A DNA stretch of 64,000 nt from Ornithinibacillus halophilus (lineage in GTDB: Bacteria > Bacillota > Bacilli > Bacillales > Amphibacillaceae). The number at the start of each line of letters is the position of its first letter. The stretch's first letter is position 1. This document shows positions 36,808 to 47,370 of the stretch, one piece after another. The notes below the pieces were generated by a model. That model made no database searches. It was not told where the DNA came from and saw only the letters and a list, made by a program, of their open reading frames with translations. The translations under genes were made by a program, and so were the position numbers. The stretch is taken from the NCBI RefSeq assembly GCF_900129485.1, contig NZ_FQVW01000015.1, positions 1 to 64,000 of the forward strand, read 5' to 3'.

Positions 36808-38031
36808 ATGCAATCCTACTTAGATGAGTTAAAACCGGATGTTAATATTACAAGCTTTAAACAAAAAGAATACATAATTCAGAAATTGAGAGACAGATTT
36901 ATGTCCTATGGCTATCAACAAATTCAAACACCAGCGTTTGAGCCTTATGACTTATATACAACAGTGACTGGAACCATTCATCCCGATGACATGATAAAAG
37001 TTATGGACCCATCTGGTCGTGTGTTGGTTCTGAGACCAGATATCACGATCCCAATTACACAAAAAGTAGCCTCCTATGTAAATCACCAATCAGAAGAACT
37101 ACGATATTTTTACGTGTTAGACGTATATCGAACGACATTCAACCAACAACACGATTATGAAAAGACACAAGCTGGCATCGAATTTTTTGGAAACGAAACT
37201 GCTGACTCCGATGCAGAAGTGATTGCCCTAGCTAATCAAACATTACTAGATTTAAAGTTCAAGAAATTCACAATTGAAATTGGCCATGCTGCATTTTTTA
37301 AAGAAATATTAGAAATGGTTTCCATATCAAAAGAAGAAAAACAACTTCTAAAACAATTTATACAGGCTAAAAACATTCCTGGACTAGAGGAATTCCTACA
37401 TCACTTAGAAATTGAGGAAAGCGTTAAAGAGCTTATTCAAGAAATCCCTTTTCTTTACGGTGAACCACTCAAGGTTATTGAAAAGGCCAAAATGCTTAGT
37501 CTTACAAAATCAATGGTAGAAAAACTAAATAGAATTAAAGCTATTTACGAAACATTGTCTTCATATGGGTATGAGGAACATGTGATTCTTGATTTAGGAC
37601 TAATTAACCATATGGAGTATTACTCTGACGTCATTTTTCAGGGTTATATTGAGAATATCGGAAAACCTATTCTATCTGGTGGAAGATATGACCAATTAGC
37701 TAATCAGTTCCATTCCTCCATTCCTGCCATTGGATTTGCCTTTGATGTAGATCTATTGGTTAATCAGTCACCTAAGCAAACGGATACACTACTCAACTGT
37801 ACCATTCAATATAACCAGTCTAATAAAGAGAAAGGCATTCAAACCGCTCAATTTTTAAGAAAGCACAATTACAGTGTCACTCTTTCAAATGAACAACAAA
37901 AAGTAAAGAGCAAATATATAATCATGCTTAATAAAAATTCATACACACTATCCTATCAAAAGGACTCATATGAGGTTAAGAGTAGTAATGAATTATTAAA
38001 AATCATCCAAAAATTAGAAGGAGGAAATTAA
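36808..38031 (+). CDS. hisZ: ATP phosphoribosyltransferase regulatory subunit HisZ
   Basis: HisZ looks like histidyl-tRNA synthetase but lacks the tRNA-binding domain and lends regulation to short HisG. Class II motifs are seen in PDDMIKVMDPSGRVLVLRPD and ILSGGRYDQLANQF. It heads the operon. GGTGGAG precedes the ATG. HisG begins directly after its stop codon. The short HisG downstream needs HisZ for feedback by histidine, so the two make one octamer enzyme. Confidence 0.93.
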   Translation: MQSYLDELKPDVNITSFKQKEYIIQKLRDRFMSYGYQQIQTPAFEPYDLYTTVTGTIHPDDMIKVMDPSGRVLVLRPDITIPITQKVASYVNHQSEELRYFYVLDVYRTTFNQQHDYEKTQAGIEFFGNETADSDAEVIALANQTLLDLKFKKFTIEIGHAAFFKEILEMVSISKEEKQLLKQFIQAKNIPGLEEFLHHLEIEESVKELIQEIPFLYGEPLKVIEKAKMLSLTKSMVEKLNRIKAIYETLSSYGYEEHVILDLGLINHMEYYSDVIFQGYIENIGKPILSGGRYDQLANQFHSSIPAIGFAFDVDLLVNQSPKQTDTLLNCTIQYNQSNKEKGIQTAQFLRKHNYSVTLSNEQQKVKSKYIIMLNKNSYTLSYQKDSYEVKSSNELLKIIQKLEGGN

Positions 38032-38658
38032 ATGGAATCTATCACACTTGCCTTAGCAAAAGGGCGTACATCAGAAAAATCCATCGCCCTATTACAAAAC
38101 GCTGGATTCCATTTTGATGACTTTCATGATCAAACTCGAAAACTAGTATTCTATGATACTGAACAACAAATTAAACTCATTTCAGTTAAAGCTCTAGACG
38201 TACCAACCTATGTTGAAAATGGAGCAGCTGATGTAGGTATCGTTGGAAAAGATAATATTCTAGAGTCTCAATCCAGTGTTTATGAACTGTTAGACCTCAA
38301 ATTTGGAAAATGCAAATTGGTAGTGGCTGGATTAACTGAACAGAAACTGAATACGAAAACCAAACTAACAGTTGCGTCAAAATATCCTTCAGTTGCCAAA
38401 ATTCATTTTGAGAGTAAAGGCATCCCAATTGAAACAATCAAACTAAACGGCTCGGTAGAACTAGCACCATTAATTGGTATGGCCGATTTCATTGTCGATA
38501 TCGTAGAAACTGGCAGAACATTACGAGAAAATGGTCTTTCTGTTATTGAGGAAATTGAGGATGTCTCTACTAGATTAATTGTAAATAAAGCTAGTTTCGC
38601 TACAAAATCTGCTTTATTAGAGCCCTTTATCTCTAAAATAAAAAATGCATTGGAGTGA
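38032..38658 (+). CDS. hisG: ATP phosphoribosyltransferase, short form HisG
   Basis: HisG joins ATP to PRPP, the first step of histidine synthesis. At 208 residues it is the short form without the C-terminal regulatory domain. LALAKGRTSEKSIALL, DVGIVGKDNI and the PRPP loop DIVETGRTLRENGL are visible. GGAGG precedes the ATG. It ends in a TGA that overlaps a GTG of the next gene. Confidence 0.95.
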   Translation: MESITLALAKGRTSEKSIALLQNAGFHFDDFHDQTRKLVFYDTEQQIKLISVKALDVPTYVENGAADVGIVGKDNILESQSSVYELLDLKFGKCKLVVAGLTEQKLNTKTKLTVASKYPSVAKIHFESKGIPIETIKLNGSVELAPLIGMADFIVDIVETGRTLRENGLSVIEEIEDVSTRLIVNKASFATKSALLEPFISKIKNALE

Positions 38659-38663
38659 ATATC

Positions 38664-39941
38664 GTGAAAATCATAGCTGCTGATGAGTTTATTGAAAAGT
38701 CCAAGCCCTCTTATTCCCAAAATCTAGACATTGACCAAACGGTATTATCCATCATTAATAATGTACAACAAAATGGAGATGAAGCTTTATATTCTTATAC
38801 AAAGAAGTATGACCTTGTTCAATTAGATAACTTTTTAGTATCTGAGAAAGAAATAGATGAAGCAAACGATTCCGTTGACAAAGATTTCACTTTGGCATTA
38901 AAACAAGCAAAAGATAACATCATATCTTACCATTCCAACCAAAGAGAAACATCGTGGTTTACTGAATCAACAAACGGTACTCTTTTAGGACAAAAGATCA
39001 CCCCACTTGATCGAGTTGGGATTTATGTTCCTGGAGGTAAGGCTGCATATCCTTCAACTGTATTAATGAATGGAATCCCAGCATTAATAGCTGGTGTTAA
39101 TGAAATTTCAATCACAACTCCAGTTAATCGAGCTGGAAAGGTAAATCCATACGTATTAGCTGCTGCTTCACTATTAGGAATTAAACGTATTTATAAACTT
39201 GGTGGAGCTCAGGCCATTGCCGCACTCGCATATGGAACAGAGACGGTTAATAAGGTCGATAAAATTGTCGGTCCAGGTAACTCCTATGTTGCTCGAGCCA
39301 AAAAATGGGTGTTTGGCGATGTTGCTATTGATATGATTGCTGGACCTAGTGAAATTTGTATTCTAGCCGACGAAGATGCTAATCCAACTTATATAGCTGC
39401 AGACCTACTTTCTCAAGCTGAGCATGATGAAGAAGCTCGAGCAATTTGTATTACTACTAGTTCATGTCTTGCTGAAAAAGTCCGTAATGAAGTTTATCAA
39501 CAACTCGACAAATTAGAGAGAAAAGAAATTGCATCCAGCTCTATAGAAAATTACGGAAGAATTGTTTTAGCAGACTCATTGGAAAATGCTTTTCAAATTA
39601 TAAATGAGTTGGCACCCGAACATCTAGAATTAATGATTGAAAACCCAACAGAGAAATTACCATACATCAAACATGCAGGTGCCATTTTTCTAGGAAGCTA
39701 CTCTCCTGAACCTTTAGGTGATTATTTTGCCGGTCCAAACCATACTTTACCTACAAGTGGTACAGCTAAGTTTTCTTCCCCACTTGGTGTATATGATTTC
39801 GTTAAAAAATCTAGTATTATTCATTATTCGAAAGAAGCTTTACTTCAAGCTTCTGACCAAATTGTAAAGCTCGCTAGTACTGAAGGCTTAACAGCACATG
39901 CAAATTCAATTCTTGTTCGAAAGGAAGATGAAGATGCGTAA
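38664..39941 (+). CDS. hisD: Histidinol dehydrogenase HisD
   Basis: HisD oxidises histidinol to histidine in two NAD steps with zinc. The blocks [64 protein letters not shown], and [11 protein letters not shown] with zinc-binding Gln/His are all present. The start is a GTG eight bases after GGAG; an earlier GTG overlaps the hisG stop. Confidence 0.95.
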   Translation: MKIIAADEFIEKSKPSYSQNLDIDQTVLSIINNVQQNGDEALYSYTKKYDLVQLDNFLVSEKEIDEANDSVDKDFTLALKQAKDNIISYHSNQRETSWFTESTNGTLLGQKITPLDRVGIYVPGGKAAYPSTVLMNGIPALIAGVNEISITTPVNRAGKVNPYVLAAASLLGIKRIYKLGGAQAIAALAYGTETVNKVDKIVGPGNSYVARAKKWVFGDVAIDMIAGPSEICILADEDANPTYIAADLLSQAEHDEEARAICITTSSCLAEKVRNEVYQQLDKLERKEIASSSIENYGRIVLADSLENAFQIINELAPEHLELMIENPTEKLPYIKHAGAIFLGSYSPEPLGDYFAGPNHTLPTSGTAKFSSPLGVYDFVKKSSIIHYSKEALLQASDQIVKLASTEGLTAHANSILVRKEDEDA

Positions 39942-40518
39942 CTATTCCATATCCCGTACGACGTCAGAAACAAATATCAATTTGGATTTTGTTATTGATG
40001 GAAGTGGAATCTCCACCATTGATACTGGGGTTGGCTTTTTTGATCATATGCTCACACTATTTACAAAACACGGATTATTTGATGTAACTGTTTCTTGCCA
40101 AGGTGATTTAGAAGTTGACCAACATCATACGGTTGAAGATATTGGAATTGCCTTAGGTCAAGCCTTCTCTCAAGCAATCGGTAACAAGGAAGGAATAAAC
40201 CGTTATGCCTCCGTAAAAACACCAATGGATGAATCACTATCATCCATAACCATTGATATTAGTGGAAGACCATATTTGGTGTTCAACGTAGAAGGATTAA
40301 AAGAAAAAGTCGGCAACTTTGATACTGAATTAGTTGAAGAATTTTTCCAAGCTTTTGTTAATCAAGCAAATATTAACTTACACATTAATTTAGAGTACGG
40401 CAGAAATAGCCACCATATCGTTGAATCGATTTTTAAAGGATTTGGAAGAGCTTTAGATGAAGCCAGTCAAAAAAATCCAAGAATTCAAGGAGTTCCTTCT
40501 ACAAAAGGGGTTCTTTAA
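39934..40518 (+). CDS. hisB: Imidazoleglycerol-phosphate dehydratase HisB
   Basis: This 195-residue enzyme is the single-domain HisB, without the phosphatase half of enterobacteria. Manganese sites are in [24 protein letters not shown] and [13 protein letters not shown]. The ATG eight bases after AAAGGA overlaps hisD by eight bases; in-frame codons before it have no site. Confidence 0.95.
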   Translation: MRNYSISRTTSETNINLDFVIDGSGISTIDTGVGFFDHMLTLFTKHGLFDVTVSCQGDLEVDQHHTVEDIGIALGQAFSQAIGNKEGINRYASVKTPMDESLSSITIDISGRPYLVFNVEGLKEKVGNFDTELVEEFFQAFVNQANINLHINLEYGRNSHHIVESIFKGFGRALDEASQKNPRIQGVPSTKGVL

Positions 40519-40630
40519 ACATAAGTAGCTTTTCCTTCGGATGTATGGACCTAAACCGAGTTTCGCGTTCTATTTTACTATAGATGAACTCGACAACTTC
40601 AATGTCATATTTATTAAAAGGAGGCTTTCT

Positions 40631-41236
40631 ATGATTGCTATCATTGATTATGGTGCAGGTAATTTAAAAAGTTTACAGTTTGCATTATCCAAGTTAAATA
40701 TAGATTCATGTATAACAACCAACCAAGATGTGATTGAGAGTAGTAATGCGATTATTCTACCGGGGGTCGGGGCATTTGAAGAAGCCATGCTCGAACTCCA
40801 ACATGCGAACGTAGTGGATGTCATAAAAAATGAGGTAAACAAAGGAAAAATGCTACTTGGGATTTGCCTTGGTATGCAACTATTATATGAGAATAGTAGT
40901 GAAGACGGTTTTACTGAAGGTCTTAATTTACTGCAAGGATCGATAAACCGAATTCCTGACACAGTTAAAGTTCCTCATATGGGTTGGAATACATTATCCA
41001 TCAATCAGAACCGTCCGATTATTAAAGGGTTACCAGAAAATCCTTATGTATATTTCGTCCATTCTTTTTATGCAACTAACCAGAACTCTAAAGACTTAGT
41101 TAGTAGTACTGATTATGGTGTCACGATCCCAGCAATTGTTCAAAAGGAAAACATTATTGGTATGCAGTTTCATCCTGAGAAAAGCGGGAGAGTTGGACTG
41201 CAATTACTTAAAAATTTTGGGGAGATGATTTCATGA
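40631..41236 (+). CDS. hisH: Imidazoleglycerol-phosphate synthase, glutaminase HisH
   Basis: HisH releases ammonia from glutamine and passes it to HisF. The triad is Cys79 in LLGICLGMQLL, His181 and Glu183 in GMQFHPEKSG. AAGGAGG precedes the ATG; the frame runs further upstream but without a site. It follows hisB after 112 bases, the only sizeable gap in the operon, which has a 6-bp stem CGAGTT/AACTCG (40557-40592). Confidence 0.95.
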   Translation: MIAIIDYGAGNLKSLQFALSKLNIDSCITTNQDVIESSNAIILPGVGAFEEAMLELQHANVVDVIKNEVNKGKMLLGICLGMQLLYENSSEDGFTEGLNLLQGSINRIPDTVKVPHMGWNTLSINQNRPIIKGLPENPYVYFVHSFYATNQNSKDLVSSTDYGVTIPAIVQKENIIGMQFHPEKSGRVGLQLLKNFGEMIS

Positions 41237-41955
41237 TTCTTTTTCCAGCAATAGATATTAGAAATGGGAACTGTGTACGACTTATCCAAGGCGATTATGA
41301 CAAAGAGAAGGTATACAGCAACTCCCCGCTAGAAATGGCTTTGACTTGGGAAAAAAAAGGTGCACAGGGATTACACCTGGTCGATTTAGACGGAGCAAAA
41401 ACTGGTGAAGCAACAAATAAAGAAATAATAATTGATATTGCTAAAAACGTAACTATCCCCGTCCAAGTTGGTGGTGGAGTTCGTTCATTCGAACAAGTAG
41501 AATCATATTTATCCAATGGAATTAGTCGCGTTATTTTTGGAACTGCTGCAATAGAGAATCCAACATTATTACAAAAAGCAGTTACTTCATATCAGGATAA
41601 AATTGCTGTTTCCATCGACGCCCGTAATGGCTACGTTGCTACGAATGGATGGAAAAACACAAGTAAAATCCAGGCAATTGATTTATTAAAAGAGCTAGAA
41701 GAAATTGGTGTGAAAACAATCATTTATACAGATATATTTAAAGATGGAATGCTTCAAGGCCCTAATTTTGAAGAACTACAAGTAATGAATGATGCGTCTT
41801 CTATACAAGTTATTGCTTCAGGTGGAATTACCAATACCAATGATGTAGACACCTTAAAATCTATGAATCTATATGGAGCAATTATCGGAAAAGCACTTTA
41901 TGACGGTTCTATTTTCTTAGAAACCCTTTTGGAAGGTGATAAAAATGCTCGCTAA
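41233..41955 (+). CDS. hisA: Phosphoribosylformimino isomerase HisA
   Basis: The TIM-barrel isomerase converts ProFAR to PRFAR. Catalytic Asp8 is in FPAIDIRNG and Asp129 in VSIDARNG; the phosphate loops QVGGGVRS and ASGGIT are present. Its ATG overlaps the hisH stop (ATGA). It is of usual length. Confidence 0.95.
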   Translation: MILFPAIDIRNGNCVRLIQGDYDKEKVYSNSPLEMALTWEKKGAQGLHLVDLDGAKTGEATNKEIIIDIAKNVTIPVQVGGGVRSFEQVESYLSNGISRVIFGTAAIENPTLLQKAVTSYQDKIAVSIDARNGYVATNGWKNTSKIQAIDLLKELEEIGVKTIIYTDIFKDGMLQGPNFEELQVMNDASSIQVIASGGITNTNDVDTLKSMNLYGAIIGKALYDGSIFLETLLEGDKNAR

Positions 41956-42715
41956 ACGAATTATCCCTTGTCTTGATGTGGATAAAGGAAGAGTCGTCAA
42001 AGGAAAAAAATTTCAAAATATCCAGGATGTCGCAGATCCAATTGAAATGGCTAAGTTTTATAGTGATTCCGGTGCCGATGAGTTAGTATTTTATGATATC
42101 ACTGCTTCTAATGAAGAGAGAAGTATTTTTATAGATGTTGTGGAAAGAGTAGCAGCTGAAATTTCAATTCCCTTTACGGTTGGTGGTGGAATACGTACAT
42201 TGGAAGATATTCACGATGTACTTCGTGCAGGTGCAGATAAAGTATCCATCAACAGTGCTGCTGTAAAAGACCCAGAGCTTATTGCAAAGGCAGCAAAAAA
42301 ATACGGTTCACAATGCATTGTTTTATCAGTCGATGCCAAAGAAGTGTCTCAAAACAAATGGAGCGTTTTTATAAATGGTGGGAGACAGAACACAGGATTA
42401 GATGCGATTGAATGGGCTGTAAAGGGAGAAAGGCTCGGTGCAGGAGAAATCGTTGTAAATTCTATTGATTCTGATGGAGAAAAAAATGGCTATAACATTC
42501 CTTTAACCAAGGAAATTTCATCTAGTGTTAACATTCCAATTGTTGCAAGTGGCGGGGCTGGAACAAGAGAGCATTTCATAGAAGTCCTTAGGGGTAATAT
42601 AGCTGATGCAGCATTAGCAGCTTCGGTTTTTCATTATAAAGAAATTAGTATACCTGAGCTAAAAGAACAACTTGCGAATAAAACTATTCCTATGAGGAGA
42701 ATTGCAAATGGGTAA
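41945..42715 (+). CDS. hisF: Imidazoleglycerol-phosphate synthase, cyclase HisF
   Basis: HisF closes the imidazole ring and yields AICAR. Asp11 (PCLDVDKG) and Asp130 (VLSVDAKE) are the catalytic pair; VGGGIRT and ASGGAGT bind phosphate. AAGGTGA precedes the ATG, which lies inside hisA (11-base overlap). It pairs with HisH. Confidence 0.95.
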   Translation: MLAKRIIPCLDVDKGRVVKGKKFQNIQDVADPIEMAKFYSDSGADELVFYDITASNEERSIFIDVVERVAAEISIPFTVGGGIRTLEDIHDVLRAGADKVSINSAAVKDPELIAKAAKKYGSQCIVLSVDAKEVSQNKWSVFINGGRQNTGLDAIEWAVKGERLGAGEIVVNSIDSDGEKNGYNIPLTKEISSSVNIPIVASGGAGTREHFIEVLRGNIADAALAASVFHYKEISIPELKEQLANKTIPMRRIANG

Positions 42716-43343
42716 TATCGAACCAAACTTTACGGAAAACAAATTAATTCCTGCTATTATTCAAGAAGAAGCGACAGGTGAAGTTTTAATGCTAGCCTAT
42801 ATGAATCAAGAGGCTTATCGTAAAACGCTTGAAACAAAAGAAACATGGTTCTTTAGCCGAAAAAGAAAGGAACTTTGGAATAAAGGTGCCACATCAGGCA
42901 ATAAACAATTTGTAAAAAAGATATCCTATGATTGTGATCAAGACGCTATATTAGTTCAAGTTAAGGCTCTTGGACCAGCTTGCCATACGGGAGAGCATAC
43001 TTGCTTTTATAACAATGTCTTCGATGAGGGAACTACTACTCATAATATCATCCCAATCCTTAAGGAAAACATTCATAACCGAAGAAAAAATCCGGTGGAG
43101 GATTCTTATACTACGTATTTATTCCGAGAAGGGATTGATAAAATACTCAAAAAGGTTGGGGAAGAAGCTAGTGAAGTGATTATTGGTGCCAAAAATAATG
43201 ATAAGCAAGAAGTCACTTGGGAGATTGCTGATTTAACCTATCATCTACTAGTATTAATGGAATTACTAGAGGTTAGTGATGAGGACATTAAGAACGAACT
43301 CGTTAAAAGACATTTACAAAAGATAGGTGTAAAAGATGAGTAA
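42708..43343 (+). CDS. hisI: Bifunctional PRA-CH/PRA-PH enzyme HisIE
   Basis: The N-terminal half is phosphoribosyl-AMP cyclohydrolase ([39 protein letters not shown] zinc site); the C-terminal half is phosphoribosyl-ATP pyrophosphatase ([32 protein letters not shown]). It does steps two and three. GAGGAG precedes the ATG; it overlaps hisF by eight bases. Confidence 0.95.
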   Translation: MGNIEPNFTENKLIPAIIQEEATGEVLMLAYMNQEAYRKTLETKETWFFSRKRKELWNKGATSGNKQFVKKISYDCDQDAILVQVKALGPACHTGEHTCFYNNVFDEGTTTHNIIPILKENIHNRRKNPVEDSYTTYLFREGIDKILKKVGEEASEVIIGAKNNDKQEVTWEIADLTYHLLVLMELLEVSDEDIKNELVKRHLQKIGVKDE

Positions 43344-44406
43344 CTATTGGAGCACGATGCTTAAACGAACGGATCCCTATGTCCCAGGTGAACAACTGGA
43401 GGGGCAAATTTTAAAATTGAATACGAATGAGAATCCTTACCCTCCCTCACCTAGTGTTCTAAATGCCATTTCAAATGAAATGAAGCACAACCTTCAATTA
43501 TATCCATCGCCAACAGTCGAACAATTACGTGAAGTTATAGCAAGGGCTAGTAATACTTCACTAAAAAAGGAAAATGTTTTTATTGGGAACGGTTCGGATG
43601 AAGTTTTGGCATTCTCTTTTATGGCCTTCTTTGAGCCTGGTAAAACGATACGCTTTCCGGAAGTGACGTATAGTTTTTATCCAGTCTATAGTAAACTATT
43701 TAATATTTCTTATGAAGAAATTTCTTTAAACCGTGATTTCACTATACCTGTAGAGAGGTTCTTCCAATCAGAAGGTGGGGTAATTTTCCCAAATCCGAAT
43801 GCACCAACTAGCCTTTTCCTTTCTATTAACAAGATAGAAGAAATTGTCCAACAAAATCAAGATAATGTGGTGATTATTGATGAAGCATATATTGATTTTG
43901 CCCAGGAATCAGCTGTCTCTCTATTGAATAAGTATGATAACCTTCTTATTATACAAACTACTTCTAAATCACGTTCATTAGCAGGATTAAGGGTTGGTTA
44001 CGCTTTAGGACACCCTGATTTAATCGAGGGTTTAACTAGAATTAAAGATTCTTTTAACTCGTATACGATTGACCGGTTAGCAATCGCAGGTGCACAGGCA
44101 GCATTTGAAGATAAGGATTATCATCAGGAAACTATTGAAAAGATTCTAAAGACAAGAGAATGGGTTTCTATTGAATTGAAACAACTAGGGTTTCAAGTGC
44201 TACCTTCTCAAGCCAACTTTTTATTTGTTAGTCATTATAGCCTTTCAGCCAAATCCCTTTATCAAGCTCTCAAATTAGAAAATATACTTGTACGTCACTT
44301 CAACAAAGCACCTATCGATAATTATTTACGCATAACGATTGGTAAGGACAATGACATGATGGAGCTTATGAAAACAATAGCAAAAATACTCATAAAGCAG
44401 GTTTGA
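43336..44406 (+). CDS. hisC: Histidinol-phosphate aminotransferase HisC
   Basis: This PLP enzyme makes histidinol phosphate. Lys211 in [14 protein letters not shown] is the cofactor-binding residue; [19 protein letters not shown] and FPNPNAPTS are conserved. It overlaps hisI by eight bases and ends the operon. In B. subtilis hisC lies elsewhere with trp genes, so its place here differs. It may also serve aromatic amino acids, which cannot be told from sequence. Confidence 0.94.
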   Translation: MSNYWSTMLKRTDPYVPGEQLEGQILKLNTNENPYPPSPSVLNAISNEMKHNLQLYPSPTVEQLREVIARASNTSLKKENVFIGNGSDEVLAFSFMAFFEPGKTIRFPEVTYSFYPVYSKLFNISYEEISLNRDFTIPVERFFQSEGGVIFPNPNAPTSLFLSINKIEEIVQQNQDNVVIIDEAYIDFAQESAVSLLNKYDNLLIIQTTSKSRSLAGLRVGYALGHPDLIEGLTRIKDSFNSYTIDRLAIAGAQAAFEDKDYHQETIEKILKTREWVSIELKQLGFQVLPSQANFLFVSHYSLSAKSLYQALKLENILVRHFNKAPIDNYLRITIGKDNDMMELMKTIAKILIKQV

Positions 44407-44418
44407 TATGACAATATT

Positions 44419-44450
44419 AAAAGGAGACCGATTTACCAGTCTCCTTTAAA
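44419..44450. terminator. Terminator between hisC and the SurA-like gene
   Basis: AAAGGAGAC / GTCTCCTTT with a 10-base loop separates two converging genes; the T run is better on the minus strand. Confidence 0.6.
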
Positions 44451-44456
44451 AAGTCT

Positions 44457-45152
44457 TTATAGCATTTTCTCAATGTCTGCTGATTCTTCTAATTCTTCTA
44501 TTTTAGTTAAAAGTTGTTCAGATTGCTTTTGTTGTGTTAATTGTTGTTCGATGAATACTTTTGCTTCATCATATTCCATGATATCTTCATTCTGTTCTTT
44601 TAATTGCTCATATAGTTCTTTAATCTCTTCTTCTGGTACTTCTTCAACTGTAATTACATCAGTCATATATTTATCGACTAGTAAATTAAACTTTAATTGT
44701 TCTTTGAAAGCATCCTCTGTTAAGTCAAACTGTTTAAGATATGCTTCGTAGCCTTCCTCATCTTCTGATTTCACATTTTCTAATCGATTCTCAACTTCTT
44801 CATCAGTGACTTCAAGTCCACTTTCGATTGCATCTTGTCTAATTAATTCTTGAGCAATTAATTCATTAAATGTTTGTTCCTTCACTAATTCCAAATCACT
44901 TATATCCTGACCAGCTTGATATAAACGTTGCTTTGTTTGGTAGTATACTGGGTTATATTTATTACCAAAGATATCTTTATCGTTTACTGAAAGGACAACT
45001 TCCTCTTCATCCACTATTTCTTCGTCAGTAACTTCAAACGATTGTTCCGTTGTATTCCCGTCATTATTTGATTCATTATTATCATCATCTCCACATGCAG
45101 TGACTACTGATGCAAGACTAAAAGCAATTAATAGTAAAAATAGCTTCTTCAT
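44457..45152 (-). CDS. SurA/PrsA N-domain-like lipoprotein
   Basis: The signal ends in VVTAC with Cys20, then an Asp/Asn/Glu-rich linker. Residues 55-225 form a SurA_N-like helical chaperone domain (QTFNELIAQELIRQDA, EEVENRLENVK). There is no parvulin isomerase domain, unlike PrsA. It may hold exported proteins during folding. Very acidic, as in salt-tolerant hosts. Its start follows a stretch of GAGGT. Confidence 0.78.
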   Translation of the reverse strand: MKKLFLLLIAFSLASVVTACGDDDNNESNNDGNTTEQSFEVTDEEIVDEEEVVLSVNDKDIFGNKYNPVYYQTKQRLYQAGQDISDLELVKEQTFNELIAQELIRQDAIESGLEVTDEEVENRLENVKSEDEEGYEAYLKQFDLTEDAFKEQLKFNLLVDKYMTDVITVEEVPEEEIKELYEQLKEQNEDIMEYDEAKVFIEQQLTQQKQSEQLLTKIEELEESADIEKML

Positions 45153-45272
45153 TCCTATACCTCATTTCAAAAGATGATAATTCCATTCAACCATAGAATG
45201 TACCTATAATTCAAGTTTTATGAAACTTTAAAATCTAATTAAACCCTATCATATCAACATTGTTGGATGAGT

Positions 45273-45312
45273 ATAAAAAAGGTAACTCCATTCTAACTGG
45301 AGTTACCTTTAT
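45273..45312 (-). terminator. ycl-type operon terminator
   Basis: AAAGGTAACTCCA / TGGAGTTACCTTT with a 7-base loop, followed by T on the minus strand. Confidence 0.9.
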
Positions 45313-45319
45313 AAGTGAT

Positions 45320-46267
45320 TTAGTTCAATGTTCCATCGATTTCTTTAATCATTTCCTTAACAGAGATCAGTCCTCCACCAGATAAATACCAGTAATCTGG
45401 ATTTAGGTAGTAAATTGTATCATTTTGATATGCTTTTGTGTTTTCCATCAATTTATTTTCTACGATTTGCTTTGCATTGCTCTCTCCACCAACAACAGCA
45501 CTTCGGTCAATAACGTATAATAAATCAGGATCATTTTCCTTTACATATTCAAAAGTTACATTCATTCCATGCGTAGAAGCTTCAATACCTTCATCTACAG
45601 GTGTCACTCCAAATACATCATGAATTAACCCAAAGCGGGAGTTTGCTCCATACGCACTAATTTTATCATCATTTGCTAATATGATAAGTGCATTTTTGTC
45701 CGTTGAAGAGGCTTTATCATTTAACTCTTGAATTAAAGTATCAATCTCTGCTAGTTCCTCATCGATTTCTTTTTGCTTATCAAAAATTTGACCAACTGCA
45801 TTCATATTTTCTTTAAATGACTCCATGTACCTTGTTGTATCAACTCCAAGGTGTATTGTTGGTGCTAATTCTTCAAATTGATCAATTAAAGATGCTTGTC
45901 GACCAGAGATGATGATTAGGTCTGGATTAATCTCAGCTATTTTCTCAAAATCAGGTTCTTTAAGACTTCCAACATTCTCATAATCATCACCGGAATATTT
46001 TTCTAAATAATCTGGTGTTGTTGATGATTTTGGAATTCCTGCTACTTCTAAACCTAATGCATCAAGTGTGTCTAAGATACCAAAGTCAAATACTACTACT
46101 TTTTTCGGATTAACAAGTACATCTGTTTCACCCAATTCATGTGAAATGGTTACTTCATCATTAGAATTTGAACCTGTATTTGTATTTTCGTTATCCTCTG
46201 TGGAACCACATGCAGTAATAACGAGTGTAATAAAACTAATTGCTAATACCATAAGTATTTTTTTCAT
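45320..46267 (-). CDS. yclQ: Siderophore-binding lipoprotein, YclQ-like
   Basis: A lipoprotein signal ends in ITAC with Cys20. The FecB/YclQ-type binding fold follows: VVFDFGILDTLDALGLEVAG, DFEKIAEINPDLIIISGRQ, and HGMNVTFEYVKENDPDLLYV. In B. subtilis YclQ binds petrobactin and its precursors. It is last in the order permease-permease-ATPase-binding protein, as in yclNOPQ. A 347-base gap separates it from the ATPase gene. GGAGC stands before the ATG. Confidence 0.88.
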   Translation of the reverse strand: MKKILMVLAISFITLVITACGSTEDNENTNTGSNSNDEVTISHELGETDVLVNPKKVVVFDFGILDTLDALGLEVAGIPKSSTTPDYLEKYSGDDYENVGSLKEPDFEKIAEINPDLIIISGRQASLIDQFEELAPTIHLGVDTTRYMESFKENMNAVGQIFDKQKEIDEELAEIDTLIQELNDKASSTDKNALIILANDDKISAYGANSRFGLIHDVFGVTPVDEGIEASTHGMNVTFEYVKENDPDLLYVIDRSAVVGGESNAKQIVENKLMENTKAYQNDTIYYLNPDYWYLSGGGLISVKEMIKEIDGTLN

Positions 46268-46357
46268 AAGGATGCTCCTTTTTTAATATATATAATCAAA
46301 TGAGGGCATTAGCAAAACATCTCAGGTATACCAATAATATAGGCATTTGTTATTTTG

Positions 46358-46389
46358 GTATGCATGAGCGCTCAAACATACATTTTTTT
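46358..46389 (+). other. Hairpin with T run, plus strand
   Basis: GTATG-CATGAGCGCTCAAA-CATAC has a perfect inner palindrome TGAGCGCTCA and is followed by seven T on the plus strand. It resembles a terminator but no plus-strand gene precedes it. On the minus strand it lies in the leader of yclQ. Confidence 0.5.
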
Positions 46390-46423
46390 ATTTTATTTTT
46401 ATTTATTTATTTTATAATAGGCA

Positions 46424-46528
46424 ATTTCGTTTACCTATTTCTATGTATACGGTAAACTATAAGTAAGGTATTCTCCTTTATAAAGGATTTAGCACGTCTG
46501 CTATCTTCTTTATAAAGGGGTTTTTTTT
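46424..46528 (+). ncRNA. Candidate small RNA between yclP and yclQ
   Basis: TATAAT near 46414 would start a plus-strand RNA of about 105 bases. It holds a hairpin GTTTACC (46429-46435) / GGTAAAC (46451-46457) and ends in a long stem, CCTTTATAAAG with TAGCA/TGCTA inside and CTTTATAAAGG outside, then eight T. No open frame is present. The only plus-strand transcript in this stretch would be this RNA; the -35 region is a poor match. Confidence 0.4.
46475..46528 (+). terminator. Strong plus-strand terminator
   Basis: CCTTTATAAAG pairs with CTTTATAAAGG, with an inner TAGCA/TGCTA stem and a CGTC loop, and ends in eight T. It has the T run only on the plus strand. Confidence 0.75.
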
Positions 46529-46614
46529 GCCTTATTGGATACTGCAAATATTTTGCATACCATCATTTGTTATTAAACAAATTAACTTCACCTTTTTAGG
46601 TGGAAAATCAACTA

Positions 46615-47370
46615 CTAGAAATAAACGCAAATACGTTTATTATCAATGTTTTGAATTTCAATATCCATATCATAGATATCTTTCAATACACATTGATCAA
46701 TGACGTCACATGTACGTCCTTGTTTCACAATTTTTCCATCTTTCAATGCTACAATTTGATCGGAGTAGCAGGATGCAAAGTTTATATCGTGAATTACAAT
46801 TAAAATTGTTTTACCTAATTCATCAACAAGCTTTCTTAATGTCTTCATAATTTGTACGGAATGTCTCATATCTAAGTTATTCAATGGTTCATCTAACAGA
46901 ATATACTCTGTATCCTGTGCTAAAACCATGGCAATATGTGCACGCTGACGTTGACCACCACTTAGCTCATCAAGGTATTTATCTTGAATATCTCTTAATT
47001 CCATATAATCAATTGCTTCATCTACTTTAACCCAATCTTCTTTTTCTAATTTCCCTTGTGAATAAGGGAAACGACCAAATGCAACTAACTCACGTACACT
47101 TAACTTTAAATTAATCGAATTGGATTGTTTCAAAATAGAAATCTTTTTAGCTAATTCATTATTCTTGGTCTTCATAATATCTTGGCCGTCAATCGTTATG
47201 TCTCCATTGTCCTTAGCAATCAATCGGCTAACCATAGAAATCAACGTACTTTTTCCAGCACCGTTCGGGCCAATAAATGATGTAATTGTTCCTTTTTCAA
47301 TCGAAAGCGATACATCATCAATAACTTTCTTCTGATTATACGTTTTAAATAAATTCTTGATATCTACCAT
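46615..47370 (-). CDS. yclP: Siderophore ABC ATPase, YclP-like
   Basis: A FepC-type ATPase: Walker A GPNGAGKST, Q-loop and signature LSGGQRQRAHIAMVLAQ, Walker B YILLDEPLNNLD. It powers the ferri-siderophore importer with the two upstream permeases; the start overlaps the second permease gene by seven bases. The C-terminal end is of usual length. Confidence 0.92.
   Translation of the reverse strand: MVDIKNLFKTYNQKKVIDDVSLSIEKGTITSFIGPNGAGKSTLISMVSRLIAKDNGDITIDGQDIMKTKNNELAKKISILKQSNSINLKLSVRELVAFGRFPYSQGKLEKEDWVKVDEAIDYMELRDIQDKYLDELSGGQRQRAHIAMVLAQDTEYILLDEPLNNLDMRHSVQIMKTLRKLVDELGKTILIVIHDINFASCYSDQIVALKDGKIVKQGRTCDVIDQCVLKDIYDMDIEIQNIDNKRICVYF

Noticed and set aside
38655-38663. Earlier GTG start of hisD
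   Set aside because: It overlaps the hisG stop and the ribosome site; the GTG nine bases on has correct spacing.
46381-46420. AT-only stretch as a replication or attachment site
   Set aside because: It is a simple T-rich tract between a hairpin and a -10; no repeats or DnaA boxes were seen.
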